Positions 1 to 7,345 of a stretch of DNA of 18,259 nucleotides are shown piece by piece. The stretch comes from Lachnospiraceae bacterium UBA1718. Its GTDB lineage: Bacteria > Bacillota > Clostridia > Lachnospirales > Lachnospiraceae. Position numbers and translations under genes: made by a program. The stretch covers positions 12,159-30,417 of the forward strand of contig DCIU01000066.1 of the NCBI GenBank assembly GCA_002317245.1, read 5' to 3'. Within the stretch, counting starts at the first letter, position 1, and each line of letters begins with the position of its first letter. Below the pieces are notes generated by a model. It made no database searches. It was not told the origin of the DNA and saw nothing but the letters and a program-made list of their open reading frames with translations.

Positions 1-825
1 GAGCACGGTTGGGATGACAACGGTATCTTCAACTTCGAGGGTGGTTGTTATGCTAAGGTTATCGGACTTGACAAGGAGTCTGAGCCAGATATCTACAATG
101 CTATTAAGAGAAACGCTCTTCTTGAGAACGTTACAGTAGCAGCTGATGGAACAATTGACTTTGATGATAAGAGCGTTACAGAGAATACTCGTGTATCTTA
201 TCCAATTTCTCATATTAACAATATTGCTTCTGAGGTTAATGGTGTTTCTGCAGGTCCTGCAGCTGACAACGTAATCTTCCTTTCAGCAGATGCTTTCGGA
301 GTACTTCCTCCAGTATCTATTCTTACACCAGAGCAGACACAGTACTACTTCCTTTCAGGATTTACAGCTAAGCTCGCTGGTACAGAGAGAGGTATTACAG
401 AGCCAACACCTACATTCTCAGCATGCTTCGGTCAGGCATTCCTTGAGCTTCACCCAACTAAGTACGGTGAGGAGCTCGTTAAGAAGATGAATGCTAACGG
501 TGCTAAGGCATACCTTGTTAACACAGGTTGGAATGGAACAGGTAAGAGAATCACAATTAAGGATACAAGAGGTATCATCGATGCAATCCTTAACGGTGAC
601 ATCAAGACAGCTCCTACTAAGAAGATTCCAATGTTCGACTTCGAGGTTCCAACAGAGCTTCCAGGTGTTGATCCTAAGATCCTTGATCCTAGAGATACAT
701 ACGCTGATGCTTCTGAGTGGGAAGTTAAGGCTAAGGACCTTGCTGGAAGATTCATTAAGAACTTCGACAAGTACACAACAAATGATGCTGGTAAGGCTCT
801 TGTTGCAGCTGGTCCACAGTTATAA
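1..825 (+). CDS. pckA: Phosphoenolpyruvate carboxykinase (ATP), C-terminal half (5' end outside window)
   Basis: ATP-dependent PEP carboxykinase interconverts oxaloacetate + ATP and PEP + CO2 + ADP in the cytosol. In rumen and gut anaerobes it often runs in the CO2-fixing, ATP-forming direction. The frame is open from base 1 and gives 274 residues before TAA. It begins in the metal/nucleotide region (EHGWDDNGIFNFEGGCYAK). The first residue aligns with about E270 of the E. coli enzyme, so roughly 269 residues, including the P-loop, lie upstream. Visible signatures are ENTRVSYP at residues 61-68, whose Arg64 matches E. coli substrate-binding R333, then FGVLPPVS, the adenine-loop stretch TERGITEPTPTFSACFG, and the C-terminal AALVAAGPKL-like end (here ALVAAGPQL). 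Codon use is strongly biased (GCT, GTT, GGT, CTT), as in highly expressed genes. No frameshift is seen. An intrinsic terminator follows 30 bases after the stop. Confidence 0.97.
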   Translation, partial: EHGWDDNGIFNFEGGCYAKVIGLDKESEPDIYNAIKRNALLENVTVAADGTIDFDDKSVTENTRVSYPISHINNIASEVNGVSAGPAADNVIFLSADAFGVLPPVSILTPEQTQYYFLSGFTAKLAGTERGITEPTPTFSACFGQAFLELHPTKYGEELVKKMNANGAKAYLVNTGWNGTGKRITIKDTRGIIDAILNGDIKTAPTKKIPMFDFEVPTELPGVDPKILDPRDTYADASEWEVKAKDLAGRFIKNFDKYTTNDAGKALVAAGPQL

Positions 826-855
826 TTCGAACTACGAATTAATAAGATTGATAAG

Positions 856-883
856 ACGGGATCGCGTAAGCGGTCCCGTTTTT
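856..883 (+). terminator. Intrinsic terminator of pckA
   Basis: A 10-bp stem (ACGGGATCGC with GCGGTCCCGT, one G-U pair) closed by a GTAA loop runs directly into five T residues. It lies 30 bases after the pckA stop and only 14 bases before the birA ATG. Confidence 0.9.
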
Positions 884-897
884 ACTGTAAAAATGGT

Positions 898-1914
898 ATG
901 AAGACAAAAGATAAGGTTCTTGATATTTTACAAAAGAATAGCAACAGGTATGTATCGGGAGAGGAGATGGCTGAGAGGCTGTTTCTTACCAGGGCAGCTG
1001 TATGGAAGGCGATAAAAGGCTTAAAGGAATCAGGACACAGGATTGAGGCGGTTACTAATAAGGGTTATAAGCTGATTATAGATGTGGGGCTTCCTAATGA
1101 ACACATGATTCGAGAAGCTCTGACTTCCCAGGAGATATCTTATGAGTGTCATATGCTTGATGGGCTGAATATTCTGGTTTTCGACGAGGTAGAATCCACC
1201 AACGATATTGCCAGGAGATATGCCCTTGATAATCCAGGGGAGAGAGCTCTGATAATTGCATCTTCCCAGACTAATGGACGAGGAAGAAGAGGTAGAAGCT
1301 TCTATTCACCTAAGGGGAGCGGGCTGTATTTGAGCTTTGTTCTATACCCTGACTTGAACCTGGAGAAGGCAACGAGACTCACAAGCATGATGGCAGTCGC
1401 AGTGGCAAGAGCCATTGAGGATACCACAGGGATTAGAGTTAGTATTAAATGGGTCAACGATATATATGTTGCTGATAAGAAAGTTGCAGGTATTTTGACG
1501 GAGGCTATTACATCAATTGAAGATGAGAGCTTATCCTATGTGATTATAGGAGTTGGTATTAATCTGTATCTGCCTGAGGGCGGATTTCCGGAAAATATCA
1601 GGGATGTAGCTGGAGCGCTTCTACAGGATAGTGGGGATAAGGATATAAGCAATAGTCTTATTGCTGCGCTAATTAATAGATTTGGGCAGGTACTTACAGA
1701 GCCTATGGAGAATTATCTTGAGGAATATAGGAACAGATCCATGTTAACTGGTCATTATGTGAAGGTTATGCAGTATTCCAAGGAAGACGAGAAGACTGGC
1801 AATGATTATGCTTATGTGACAGGGATAGACGATGAGTGCCGTCTGTGCGTCAGATACGACGATGGAAGAGAAATGTCTCTATCAACTGGTGAAGTGAGCG
1901 TAGTTAAGTACTAA
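898..1914 (+). CDS. birA: Bifunctional biotin operon repressor / biotin-[acetyl-CoA-carboxylase] ligase
   Basis: BirA activates biotin with ATP to biotinyl-5'-AMP and transfers it to the lysine of biotin carboxyl carrier proteins. Group II BirA proteins also repress biotin genes through an N-terminal winged helix. The 338-residue product has both parts. Residues 5-60 form the winged helix, with recognition helix region FLTRAAVWKAIKGLKESG. Residues 90-285 form the ligase, with ESTNDIA at 99-105, the biotinyl-AMP loop GRGRRGR at 127-133, KWVNDIY at 184-190 and KKVAGIL at 194-200. A small SH3-like C-terminal domain follows. Length is normal for group II BirA. The ATG at 898 is the only start that keeps the whole HTH, but no Shine-Dalgarno precedes it, which is unusual in this window. 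I cannot see whether it regulates neighbours; no biotin gene is present here. Confidence 0.93.
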   Translation: MKTKDKVLDILQKNSNRYVSGEEMAERLFLTRAAVWKAIKGLKESGHRIEAVTNKGYKLIIDVGLPNEHMIREALTSQEISYECHMLDGLNILVFDEVESTNDIARRYALDNPGERALIIASSQTNGRGRRGRSFYSPKGSGLYLSFVLYPDLNLEKATRLTSMMAVAVARAIEDTTGIRVSIKWVNDIYVADKKVAGILTEAITSIEDESLSYVIIGVGINLYLPEGGFPENIRDVAGALLQDSGDKDISNSLIAALINRFGQVLTEPMENYLEEYRNRSMLTGHYVKVMQYSKEDEKTGNDYAYVTGIDDECRLCVRYDDGREMSLSTGEVSVVKY

Positions 1915-1925
1915 ATACCGATAAT

Positions 1926-1983
1926 AAGAAGAAAAAAGGCGAAAATGAGAAAAAATCACGATTTTTCGTACTTTTTTCTTCTT
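1926..1983 (+). terminator. AT-rich inverted repeat, probable terminator after birA
   Basis: Thirteen-base arms AAGAAGAAAAAAG (1926-1938) and CTTTTTTCTTCTT (1971-1983) are perfectly complementary. An inner CGAAAA/TTTTCG pairing (1940-1945 with 1963-1968) extends the stem after a small internal loop. The 3' arm is T-rich and is followed by TTTAC. It lies between birA and the next promoter, so termination of birA is the likely role, possibly in both directions. The A-rich stem is atypical for a Rho-independent terminator. Confidence 0.5.
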
Positions 1984-1988
1984 TTTAC

Positions 1989-2016
1989 TTGACATTCTCA
2001 AAAATAAGAATATTAT
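1989..2016 (+). promoter_or_regulatory. Sigma-A-type promoter of the winged-helix regulator / repeat-protein operon
   Basis: A consensus -35 TTGACA (1989-1994) and a -10 TATTAT (2011-2016) are separated by 16 bases. Transcription would start near 2023, about 20 bases before the ATG at 2043. The inverted half-sites TTCTCA (1995-2000) and TGAGAA (2023-2028) flank the -10 and could be an operator. Confidence 0.7.
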
Positions 2017-2042
2017 TAAAAGTGAGAAAGGTAATATCTGAT

Positions 2043-2549
2043 ATGAGGCAAGATGAACAGAAATTATTGCTGAATCAGGTCAGACACAGAATTCTGCAGT
2101 GTGTTCTTCATCATGGAAGAATAACAGCCAGAGAGATACAGGCGGAACTTAAGGACATTCCACAGGCTAGTCTATACAGACAGATCAAGACGCTTTATGA
2201 CAATGGATTGCTTAAGGTATGCGAGGAGAGACAGGTAAGAGGGACTCTGGAACACAGATATGAATTAGCACCAGAGTTAATAATCACAGACGATACTGAG
2301 CAGACAGAACTTAATATTCAGTTCACACTACTTAGTCTTGCACAGGATTTCAGTGATTATTATGCGGACCCAGCCAACAATCCGGTTAAGGATATGGTTA
2401 GTCTGATTACAACACCGCTTATGGTTAGCGATGAAGAATTTGAACAGCTTATCCGTGGAATTAATGAACTGACCAGACAGTATATGAATAAGAGTCCAAG
2501 TGGAGAGAGAAGAACAAGAAAGCTTACATTTGTTGCTTCTCCTATGTGA
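2043..2549 (+). CDS. Winged helix-turn-helix transcriptional regulator (ArsR/PadR-like)
   Basis: This 168-residue protein has an N-terminal winged helix at about residues 12-75: RHRILQCVLHHGRITAREI, then the recognition helix around PQASLYRQIKTLYDNGLL, and a wing with VRGTLEHRYEL. The rest (80-168) is a mostly helical segment of unknown role that might bind a ligand or dimerise. The specific subfamily and ligand are not recognisable. A longer reading from TTG 1989 is in frame, but it would place the -35 box and the inferred transcription start inside the coding region. ATG 2043, with GAAAGG at 2026-2031, is therefore preferred. The next gene starts 21 bases after the stop with no terminator between, so the regulator and the secreted repeat protein are probably one transcript. 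Autoregulation is plausible from the half-sites around its promoter, but this is inference. Confidence 0.85.
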   Translation: MRQDEQKLLLNQVRHRILQCVLHHGRITAREIQAELKDIPQASLYRQIKTLYDNGLLKVCEERQVRGTLEHRYELAPELIITDDTEQTELNIQFTLLSLAQDFSDYYADPANNPVKDMVSLITTPLMVSDEEFEQLIRGINELTRQYMNKSPSGERRTRKLTFVASPM

Positions 2550-2570
2550 TTTATAAAGAGGGTAAAGAAT

Positions 2571-4112
2571 ATGAAGAATAGACTTAGAAGAGTAGCAACG
2601 TTACTTTGCGGTATTGTTCTTGCTACAGGAATGATGGTAGTTAATAAGGTGGATATAGAGGCTGCGACAGCAACTGCAACAGTAAGTGGTACAGTAGCAA
2701 GTGGTACTACAGCAGATACACTGTATCTGTATGATTCATCTAACGGTAAGTACACTATTAAGCTTGATAGTGAGACTAATTTTAACGGTTGTAAGATCCT
2801 TACAGTTGGTAAGCAGATTACAGTTGGCTTATATAGAGGCGATGATGCATATAACCATGCAGCAACAATTACAGCCGGTAAGACGGCTTCCAGTGCATCG
2901 GTTGATACATCTAATCAGGCTACAGTAACAGGTACAGTTAAGGACAAGTCGACAGAAGAGACATTATATCTTGATATCAATGGTCAGGAGATGATTATTA
3001 AGCTCGACTCTACTACAGATATGAGTGGCTGCAGAGTAGTGGTATCTGGAGCTAATGTTAATGTAGTAGTAGCAAGAGGGTCTGACGCTTACATGCATGC
3101 CCTTAGCATATCTAATGGAAGCGGTTCTTCGTCATCATCATCCGTATCAGCTGGAGAGGCACCAAGCGGAACTACTGCGGTAACGGGTTATCCAGAAGAT
3201 AAGTCATCAGGCAGTATGTTATATCTTAAGACTAATGATGGTACATACCAGCTTAAGATAGATGATTCGACAGATACATCAGGTGGAATTGTATTTACAT
3301 CATCTAACAAGGTTACAGCATATATCTACCGTGGATCAGATGCTTACATGCATGCTGCCAAGGTAGTGGGCACTAGAAATAATGGCTCACCAGCAAGCTC
3401 TAATACAACGGCTTTCACAGGAACAGTTGAGAGCGGCTCGACAGAGAGTATGATCCTGCTTAATACATCAGGCGGAGTAATGAAGTTCAAGCTTGATGGA
3501 AGCGCTTCACTTAATGGTTCCAAGGCAATTGGTAAGGGCGATAAGATTACTATTAATGGCGCAACAGGTTCAGATTCTTACTGGCATGTAGTTAGCATTC
3601 AGCTTTTACAGAGTGCGAATGGAACTGTATCAAGTTCAAGCAGCTCTTCTTCATCAAGCAGCACTGGCAGTGGAACAGCAGTTACAGGAACACCAACTGA
3701 TAAGTCTACATCTGGTATCCTTTACCTTAAGACCAACGATGGAACATACGAACTTAAGATAGATGATTCGACAGATACATCAGGCGGATTTGTATTTACA
3801 TCATCTAATAAGGTTACAGCATACATCTACCGCGGTTCGGATGCTTATATGCATGCATCCAAGGTTGTAGCAACAAGAAGTGCAACAGCATCGCTGGCTT
3901 CATCTACCACAAGCTTCCAGGGAACAGTAGATAGCGGCTCTACTGATAGCATGCTTCTGCTTAATACATCAGGCGGAACAATGAAGATTAAGATCGATTC
4001 TGGAACAAGCCTTTCAGGAGCTAAGGGCCTTAATAAGGGCAGAGCAGTTACAGTAAGTGCTTCCAACGGTTCGGATGCATACTGGCATGCAGTTTCAATT
4101 ACGGCAAAATAA
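2571..4112 (+). CDS. Secreted protein with six degenerate ~67-residue repeats and Ser-rich linkers
   Basis: I do not recognise a named family. The 513-residue product begins with a signal peptide (MKNRLRR, then a hydrophobic stretch from about 8 to 24, likely cleaved near EAATA at 30-34). The rest is six related units at about 36-102, 117-182, 202-268, 279-346, 369-435 and 446-513. Each unit has the pattern GTV-x-S-x-ST, LYL-x-T, an LKID-like strand, a turn, VTA-x-IY and a closing RGSDAYMHA or GSDAYWHA. The period suggests small beta domains. Linkers after units 2 and 4 are poly-Ser/Gly, including 11 serines in a row around 354-364. No LPXTG, lipobox, C-terminal anchor or enzymatic motif is seen, so it is probably released or loosely wall-bound. 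Start ATG 2571 has AAAGAGGG eight bases upstream. It lies downstream of, and probably co-transcribed with, the winged-helix regulator. Confidence 0.85.
   Translation: MKNRLRRVATLLCGIVLATGMMVVNKVDIEAATATATVSGTVASGTTADTLYLYDSSNGKYTIKLDSETNFNGCKILTVGKQITVGLYRGDDAYNHAATITAGKTASSASVDTSNQATVTGTVKDKSTEETLYLDINGQEMIIKLDSTTDMSGCRVVVSGANVNVVVARGSDAYMHALSISNGSGSSSSSSVSAGEAPSGTTAVTGYPEDKSSGSMLYLKTNDGTYQLKIDDSTDTSGGIVFTSSNKVTAYIYRGSDAYMHAAKVVGTRNNGSPASSNTTAFTGTVESGSTESMILLNTSGGVMKFKLDGSASLNGSKAIGKGDKITINGATGSDSYWHVVSIQLLQSANGTVSSSSSSSSSSSTGSGTAVTGTPTDKSTSGILYLKTNDGTYELKIDDSTDTSGGFVFTSSNKVTAYIYRGSDAYMHASKVVATRSATASLASSTTSFQGTVDSGSTDSMLLLNTSGGTMKIKIDSGTSLSGAKGLNKGRAVTVSASNGSDAYWHAVSITAK
3174..4109 (+). repeat. 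Tandem duplication of a two-repeat module inside the secreted protein gene
   Basis: The module covering units 3+4 (3174-3608) recurs as units 5+6 (3675-4109) at an offset of exactly 501 bases (167 codons), including linker. Units 3 and 5 are nearly identical in protein and close in DNA, sharing for example AAGATAGATGATTCGACAGA and TACATCATCTAA. Units 4 and 6 are more diverged. Confidence 0.85.
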
Positions 4113-4137
4113 GAGATTTGTATTTTCTCTCCCTAGG

Positions 4138-4167
4138 GTGGCATACATTCGTGTATGCCACTTTTTT
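4138..4167 (+). terminator. Intrinsic terminator after the repeat-protein gene
   Basis: A perfect 10-bp stem GTGGCATACA/TGTATGCCAC is closed by a TTCG tetraloop and followed by six T residues, 26 bases after the stop codon. Confidence 0.96.
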
Positions 4168-4168
4168 G

Positions 4169-4197
4169 TTCCAATAATGAACCCTTCATGCTATAAT
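4169..4197 (+). promoter_or_regulatory. Extended -10 promoter of the acyltransferase pair
   Basis: A perfect TATAAT (4192-4197) is preceded by TG one base away (TGcTATAAT). A weak -35 TTCCAA lies at 4169-4174 with a 17-base spacer. The predicted start near 4204 leaves a very short leader carrying AAGGAGG (4208-4214). Confidence 0.7.
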
Positions 4198-4219
4198 TTC
4201 TAGTGGCAAGGAGGAAGAT

Positions 4220-5656
4220 ATGTTATTTTCATCAATGATGTTTTTGTGGATATTTTTACCTGTCGTACTTGTCGTTAACTACCTTTTGGGCAGGATTAAG
4301 ACGAGAGATATAACATCCAGAATACAATATAAGAATATCTTTTTGCTTATTGCCAGCCTTATTTTCTATGCATGGGGAGGTTTCTATTACCTATTCCTTA
4401 TTCTGTCAGTTATTCTTATTAACTACATCGCAGGACTTCTTATCAGTCGTGCCGTGTCTAATAAGAAGACTCTGCTTACAGTTACAATCGCTGCCAATAT
4501 TCTCATTATTGGCTATTTCAAATATTTTAATTTATTAATACATACAATCGAGAGCATAGCAGGAAGAGAAGCAGGAGCTTTTGGCCTTAAGGAGGTTATT
4601 CTGCCAATAGGTATATCATTCTTTATTTTTCAGGCTATGAGCTACGTAATTGACGTATACTGGGGCAAGACAGACTGTCAGAAGAACCTGGCATATTTTG
4701 CTCTCTATGTTGCGCTCTTTCCTCAGCTTATTGCGGGACCAATTGTTCAGTACAAGGATGTTGCGGCGCAACTTCATGACAGAAGTGAGAACACTTCCAA
4801 GTTCGTAAGTGGAATCAGGAGATTCACCTTTGGCCTTGCCAAGAAGGTGCTTATTGCCAATATAATGGGCGATGTGGTTGACAAGATATGGTCCGCTGAT
4901 ATTGGGAGTATGTATGCAAGCGTTGCATGGTTTGGCATGATTGCCTATACACTTCAGATTTATTATGATTTCTCAGGCTATTCAGATATGGCCATTGGTA
5001 TAGGACGAATGCTTGGCTTTGAGTTCAAGGAGAACTTCAATATGCCATATACATCCCTATCTATTAAGGAATTCTGGAGACGCTGGCATATATCCCTGTC
5101 ATCCTGGTTCAGAGATTATGTATATATTCCTCTTGGAGGAAGCAGGAAGGGAGATAAGCTTACATATCGTAATCTTTTTATCGTTTTTCTTCTTACGGGA
5201 ATCTGGCATGGCGCCAACTATACTTTCTTCTTCTGGGGACTATACTATGCATTTTTTATCATTATAGAGAGAGCATTCTTAGGAGACTTGCTTGAGAAGA
5301 ACAGATGCAAGTTTATCAACTATATCTACGCGATTCTGGTTGTTATGGTCGGTTGGGTGTTCTTCAGAGCAGACTCTATTGGAGATGCCTTTGTATTCCT
5401 TGGGGGATTATTCAGATTCTCTGGCAAGGGAATAAGTATATTTGAATATTTGAGCTTTAAGGTTCTTCTGGCATTCCTGGTGGGAATATTCCTATCCTGC
5501 CCGGTATGGAGCCGTATTAAGGCCAAAATGGGCATTACAGAGGGTATAACAGAGGTATCCATACCATCATTTGTCCTTCAGATGATATTATTACTGCTCA
5601 GTATGATGATGTTAATCAGCGGAAGCTATAATCCTTTTATATATTTCCAATTCTAG
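4220..5656 (+). CDS. MBOAT family O-acyltransferase (AlgI/DltB-like membrane protein)
   Basis: This 478-residue polytopic membrane protein belongs to the MBOAT family, whose AlgI/DltB/PatA-type members move acyl groups, usually acetyl, across or at the membrane to a cell-envelope polymer. The typical N-terminus (MLFSSMMFLWIFLPVVLV) starts a run of about ten hydrophobic segments. The signature FWRRWHISLSSWFRDYVYIP puts a conserved His at 290, PLGGSRKG follows, and GIWHGANYTFFFWG contains the presumed catalytic His330. Length matches the AlgI group. ATG 4220 is fixed by AAGGAGG five bases upstream. It lies 29 bases before the DHHW gene and is probably co-transcribed with it, matching the usual MBOAT plus SGNH/AlgJ-like pairing. 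No teichoic-acid or alginate gene is nearby, so the acceptor polymer cannot be told from sequence. Confidence 0.92.
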   Translation: MLFSSMMFLWIFLPVVLVVNYLLGRIKTRDITSRIQYKNIFLLIASLIFYAWGGFYYLFLILSVILINYIAGLLISRAVSNKKTLLTVTIAANILIIGYFKYFNLLIHTIESIAGREAGAFGLKEVILPIGISFFIFQAMSYVIDVYWGKTDCQKNLAYFALYVALFPQLIAGPIVQYKDVAAQLHDRSENTSKFVSGIRRFTFGLAKKVLIANIMGDVVDKIWSADIGSMYASVAWFGMIAYTLQIYYDFSGYSDMAIGIGRMLGFEFKENFNMPYTSLSIKEFWRRWHISLSSWFRDYVYIPLGGSRKGDKLTYRNLFIVFLLTGIWHGANYTFFFWGLYYAFFIIIERAFLGDLLEKNRCKFINYIYAILVVMVGWVFFRADSIGDAFVFLGGLFRFSGKGISIFEYLSFKVLLAFLVGIFLSCPVWSRIKAKMGITEGITEVSIPSFVLQMILLLLSMMMLISGSYNPFIYFQF

Positions 5657-5685
5657 TTGCGGTCTTTTGAGATTCGGAGAAGCGT

Positions 5686-7239
5686 GTGAGACAGAAGATA
5701 TTTATAACAGTTTTTCTGACTATACTGATACTGCCCTCTCTGGCATGGTTGGTTATTAAGGCTAGTCATAACGACAATTTAATATCGCATTTTGAATATG
5801 ATCTGGGGGAGAACCGTGCCCTGGCGACCATGCCTGAGGATGTGGAACTTGCTAGTATAGCAACAGACCTGGATAACTATTATTCAGATCATGTGCCTTT
5901 TAGAACGAGCATTATCAGCCTTAATAATAAGGTAGATGGCTCCCTTGAGGACCTGTATCGTAAGGGCATTCAGCCAGCACTGATTTCACTGGCAGGTAAG
6001 GAATCCGGCTCTACATCTGGGCTGTCTGTAGCAGAGCTCACTGGCAAAGCTGATGATTCAGATTCGGGTAAAAGTGACAGCGACTTAGCGGATGAGACCA
6101 CTGTAGTTACAGGCGACCATATATTTGAGGTTATAGAGGAAGTAGCGCCTAGTTGTACTGAGGACGGCTATAGGGTAAGTCAGTGCTTGGATTGTGGCGA
6201 GCTTGTTACGGAGACCATTAAGGCTACAGGACATACTGCAGAGGCCATAGATGTAGTAGAAGCATCTTTGGCAGCATATGGACGTACTAAATACCAGTGT
6301 GACAACTGTGGCTATATGTGGTTTGACGACTTCGAGGATAAGATAATTGATGATTCCTATCTTCCTGTTAATGTGGTTAATAATCAGGTTATTATTGGCA
6401 GGTCTGACTGGCTATTCTATACAGGCGATAATAGTGTGGCATATTATACAGGCGAGAATGTCATGAGTGAGAGCACCATGGCTGACAGATTATCCAAGAT
6501 GCAGGACCTTCAGGATGCCTGTGATGAGAAGGGGATAGAGCTTCTATACATAATATTCCCTAATAAGGAACAGGTATATCCTGAATATATGCCTTCAATT
6601 GATATTGTAAATGAGGATAAGAGAGTTCCTGTATTCGCTGAATATATAAGAGAGAACTCGGACATTAACTTCATATATCCATTGAATGAGCTTATGAGTG
6701 CCAAGATATATTATGATACATACTTCCCTTATGATACTCACTGGAATAACTGGGGAGCATTCGTAGCCACACAGGCAATGTATGAAGCATTAGATATAGA
6801 GCAGACTCCTATTGAACAGGTAGGAGTTACCAAGATAGACAGTTATATTAAGGGCCTTGTTGCAACAGGAGCTCTCGATCCTGAGAAATTCACAGGTGAT
6901 TATGATTATGAGATAGATTACAGACCAATAGCAGGCTCTGTAACTACCCTTGGCGTTAAGGGAATGATGAATGGATATACAACTACCTACCAGTCTGTTA
7001 GTAATACGAAACTTACTGATAAGGATATTGTGTTCCTGGGAGATTCCTTCAGAGTATCCATGATTCCCTTCGTTGAAAAGGATTTCAACTTCACAACCTT
7101 TGCCCAGAGAGAGAACTGGGAGGAGATATCAGAGGCAATTCTTGATACAGATGTGCTGGTAATATCGGCTGTTGAGAGATTTGACAACGATATTTTTAAG
7201 AGAATACCATCGATTGCCAAATATATCAGGGAAAATTAG
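5686..7239 (+). CDS. DHHW family / AlgX-AlgJ-like SGNH-fold protein with a double-CxxC insert
   Basis: The 517-residue protein is probably the extracytoplasmic partner of the upstream MBOAT enzyme, taking the acyl group on to a surface polymer. A membrane segment at about residues 5-24 anchors it with the body outside. After a linker rich in Ser, Asp and Gly (about 103-135) comes an insert with Cys157, C167-LD-C170 and C205-DN-C208, resembling zinc-ribbon-like repeats of clostridial surface proteins. The DHHW domain follows, with WLFYTGDNS, the motif YDTHWNNWGAF (D350, H352, W353) and FLGDSFR with Asp453/Ser454 as the GDS-type nucleophile block. The start is GTG 5686, set by GGAGAAG six to nine bases upstream; no ATG occurs in frame before residue 49. 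Function as an acetyl-transfer protein is inferred from pairing and motifs; an esterase role is also possible. Confidence 0.85.
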   Translation: MRQKIFITVFLTILILPSLAWLVIKASHNDNLISHFEYDLGENRALATMPEDVELASIATDLDNYYSDHVPFRTSIISLNNKVDGSLEDLYRKGIQPALISLAGKESGSTSGLSVAELTGKADDSDSGKSDSDLADETTVVTGDHIFEVIEEVAPSCTEDGYRVSQCLDCGELVTETIKATGHTAEAIDVVEASLAAYGRTKYQCDNCGYMWFDDFEDKIIDDSYLPVNVVNNQVIIGRSDWLFYTGDNSVAYYTGENVMSESTMADRLSKMQDLQDACDEKGIELLYIIFPNKEQVYPEYMPSIDIVNEDKRVPVFAEYIRENSDINFIYPLNELMSAKIYYDTYFPYDTHWNNWGAFVATQAMYEALDIEQTPIEQVGVTKIDSYIKGLVATGALDPEKFTGDYDYEIDYRPIAGSVTTLGVKGMMNGYTTTYQSVSNTKLTDKDIVFLGDSFRVSMIPFVEKDFNFTTFAQRENWEEISEAILDTDVLVISAVERFDNDIFKRIPSIAKYIREN

Positions 7240-7262
7240 CTAAAATTTAGTAAAATCTGTTG

Positions 7263-7291
7263 TTTACAGATTGGTCATTAACAAATAAAAT
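7263..7291 (+). promoter_or_regulatory. Promoter of the purF-like / gpmI operon
   Basis: A -35 TTTACA (7263-7268) and a -10 TAAAAT (7286-7291) are separated by 17 bases, predicting a start near 7298. A dyad AATCTGT/ACAGATT (7254-7260 and 7266-7272) overlaps the -35 box. A second weak dyad AAATAC/GTATTT (7302-7307, 7315-7320) lies in the leader. I see no known purine riboswitch or PurR box. Confidence 0.6.
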
Positions 7292-7345
7292 AATCTATGG
7301 TAAATACGGATTTTGTATTTTAATTGCAGAAGGATTGGAGACATT

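Noticed and set aside
491..901. A 136-codon + strand open frame inside pckA, and an antisense one at 450-776
   Set aside because: Both overlap the clear pckA frame, have low-complexity Ser/Leu/Arg-rich products with no motif, and no ribosome binding site.
1989..2042. TTG start giving an 18-residue extension of the winged-helix regulator
   Set aside because: The extension would be encoded by the -35, spacer and -10 of a consensus promoter; ATG 2043 has a suitable upstream GAAAGG.
2571..4112. The internal repeats considered as a CRISPR array or mobile element
   Set aside because: The repeats are in frame, vary as protein repeats do, have a signal peptide ahead and Ser linkers between, and show no constant short direct repeat with unique spacers.
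7298..7345. Riboswitch upstream of the purF-like gene
   Set aside because: The leader is only about 48 bases, too short for a purine or PRPP riboswitch, and none of their conserved core bases are seen.
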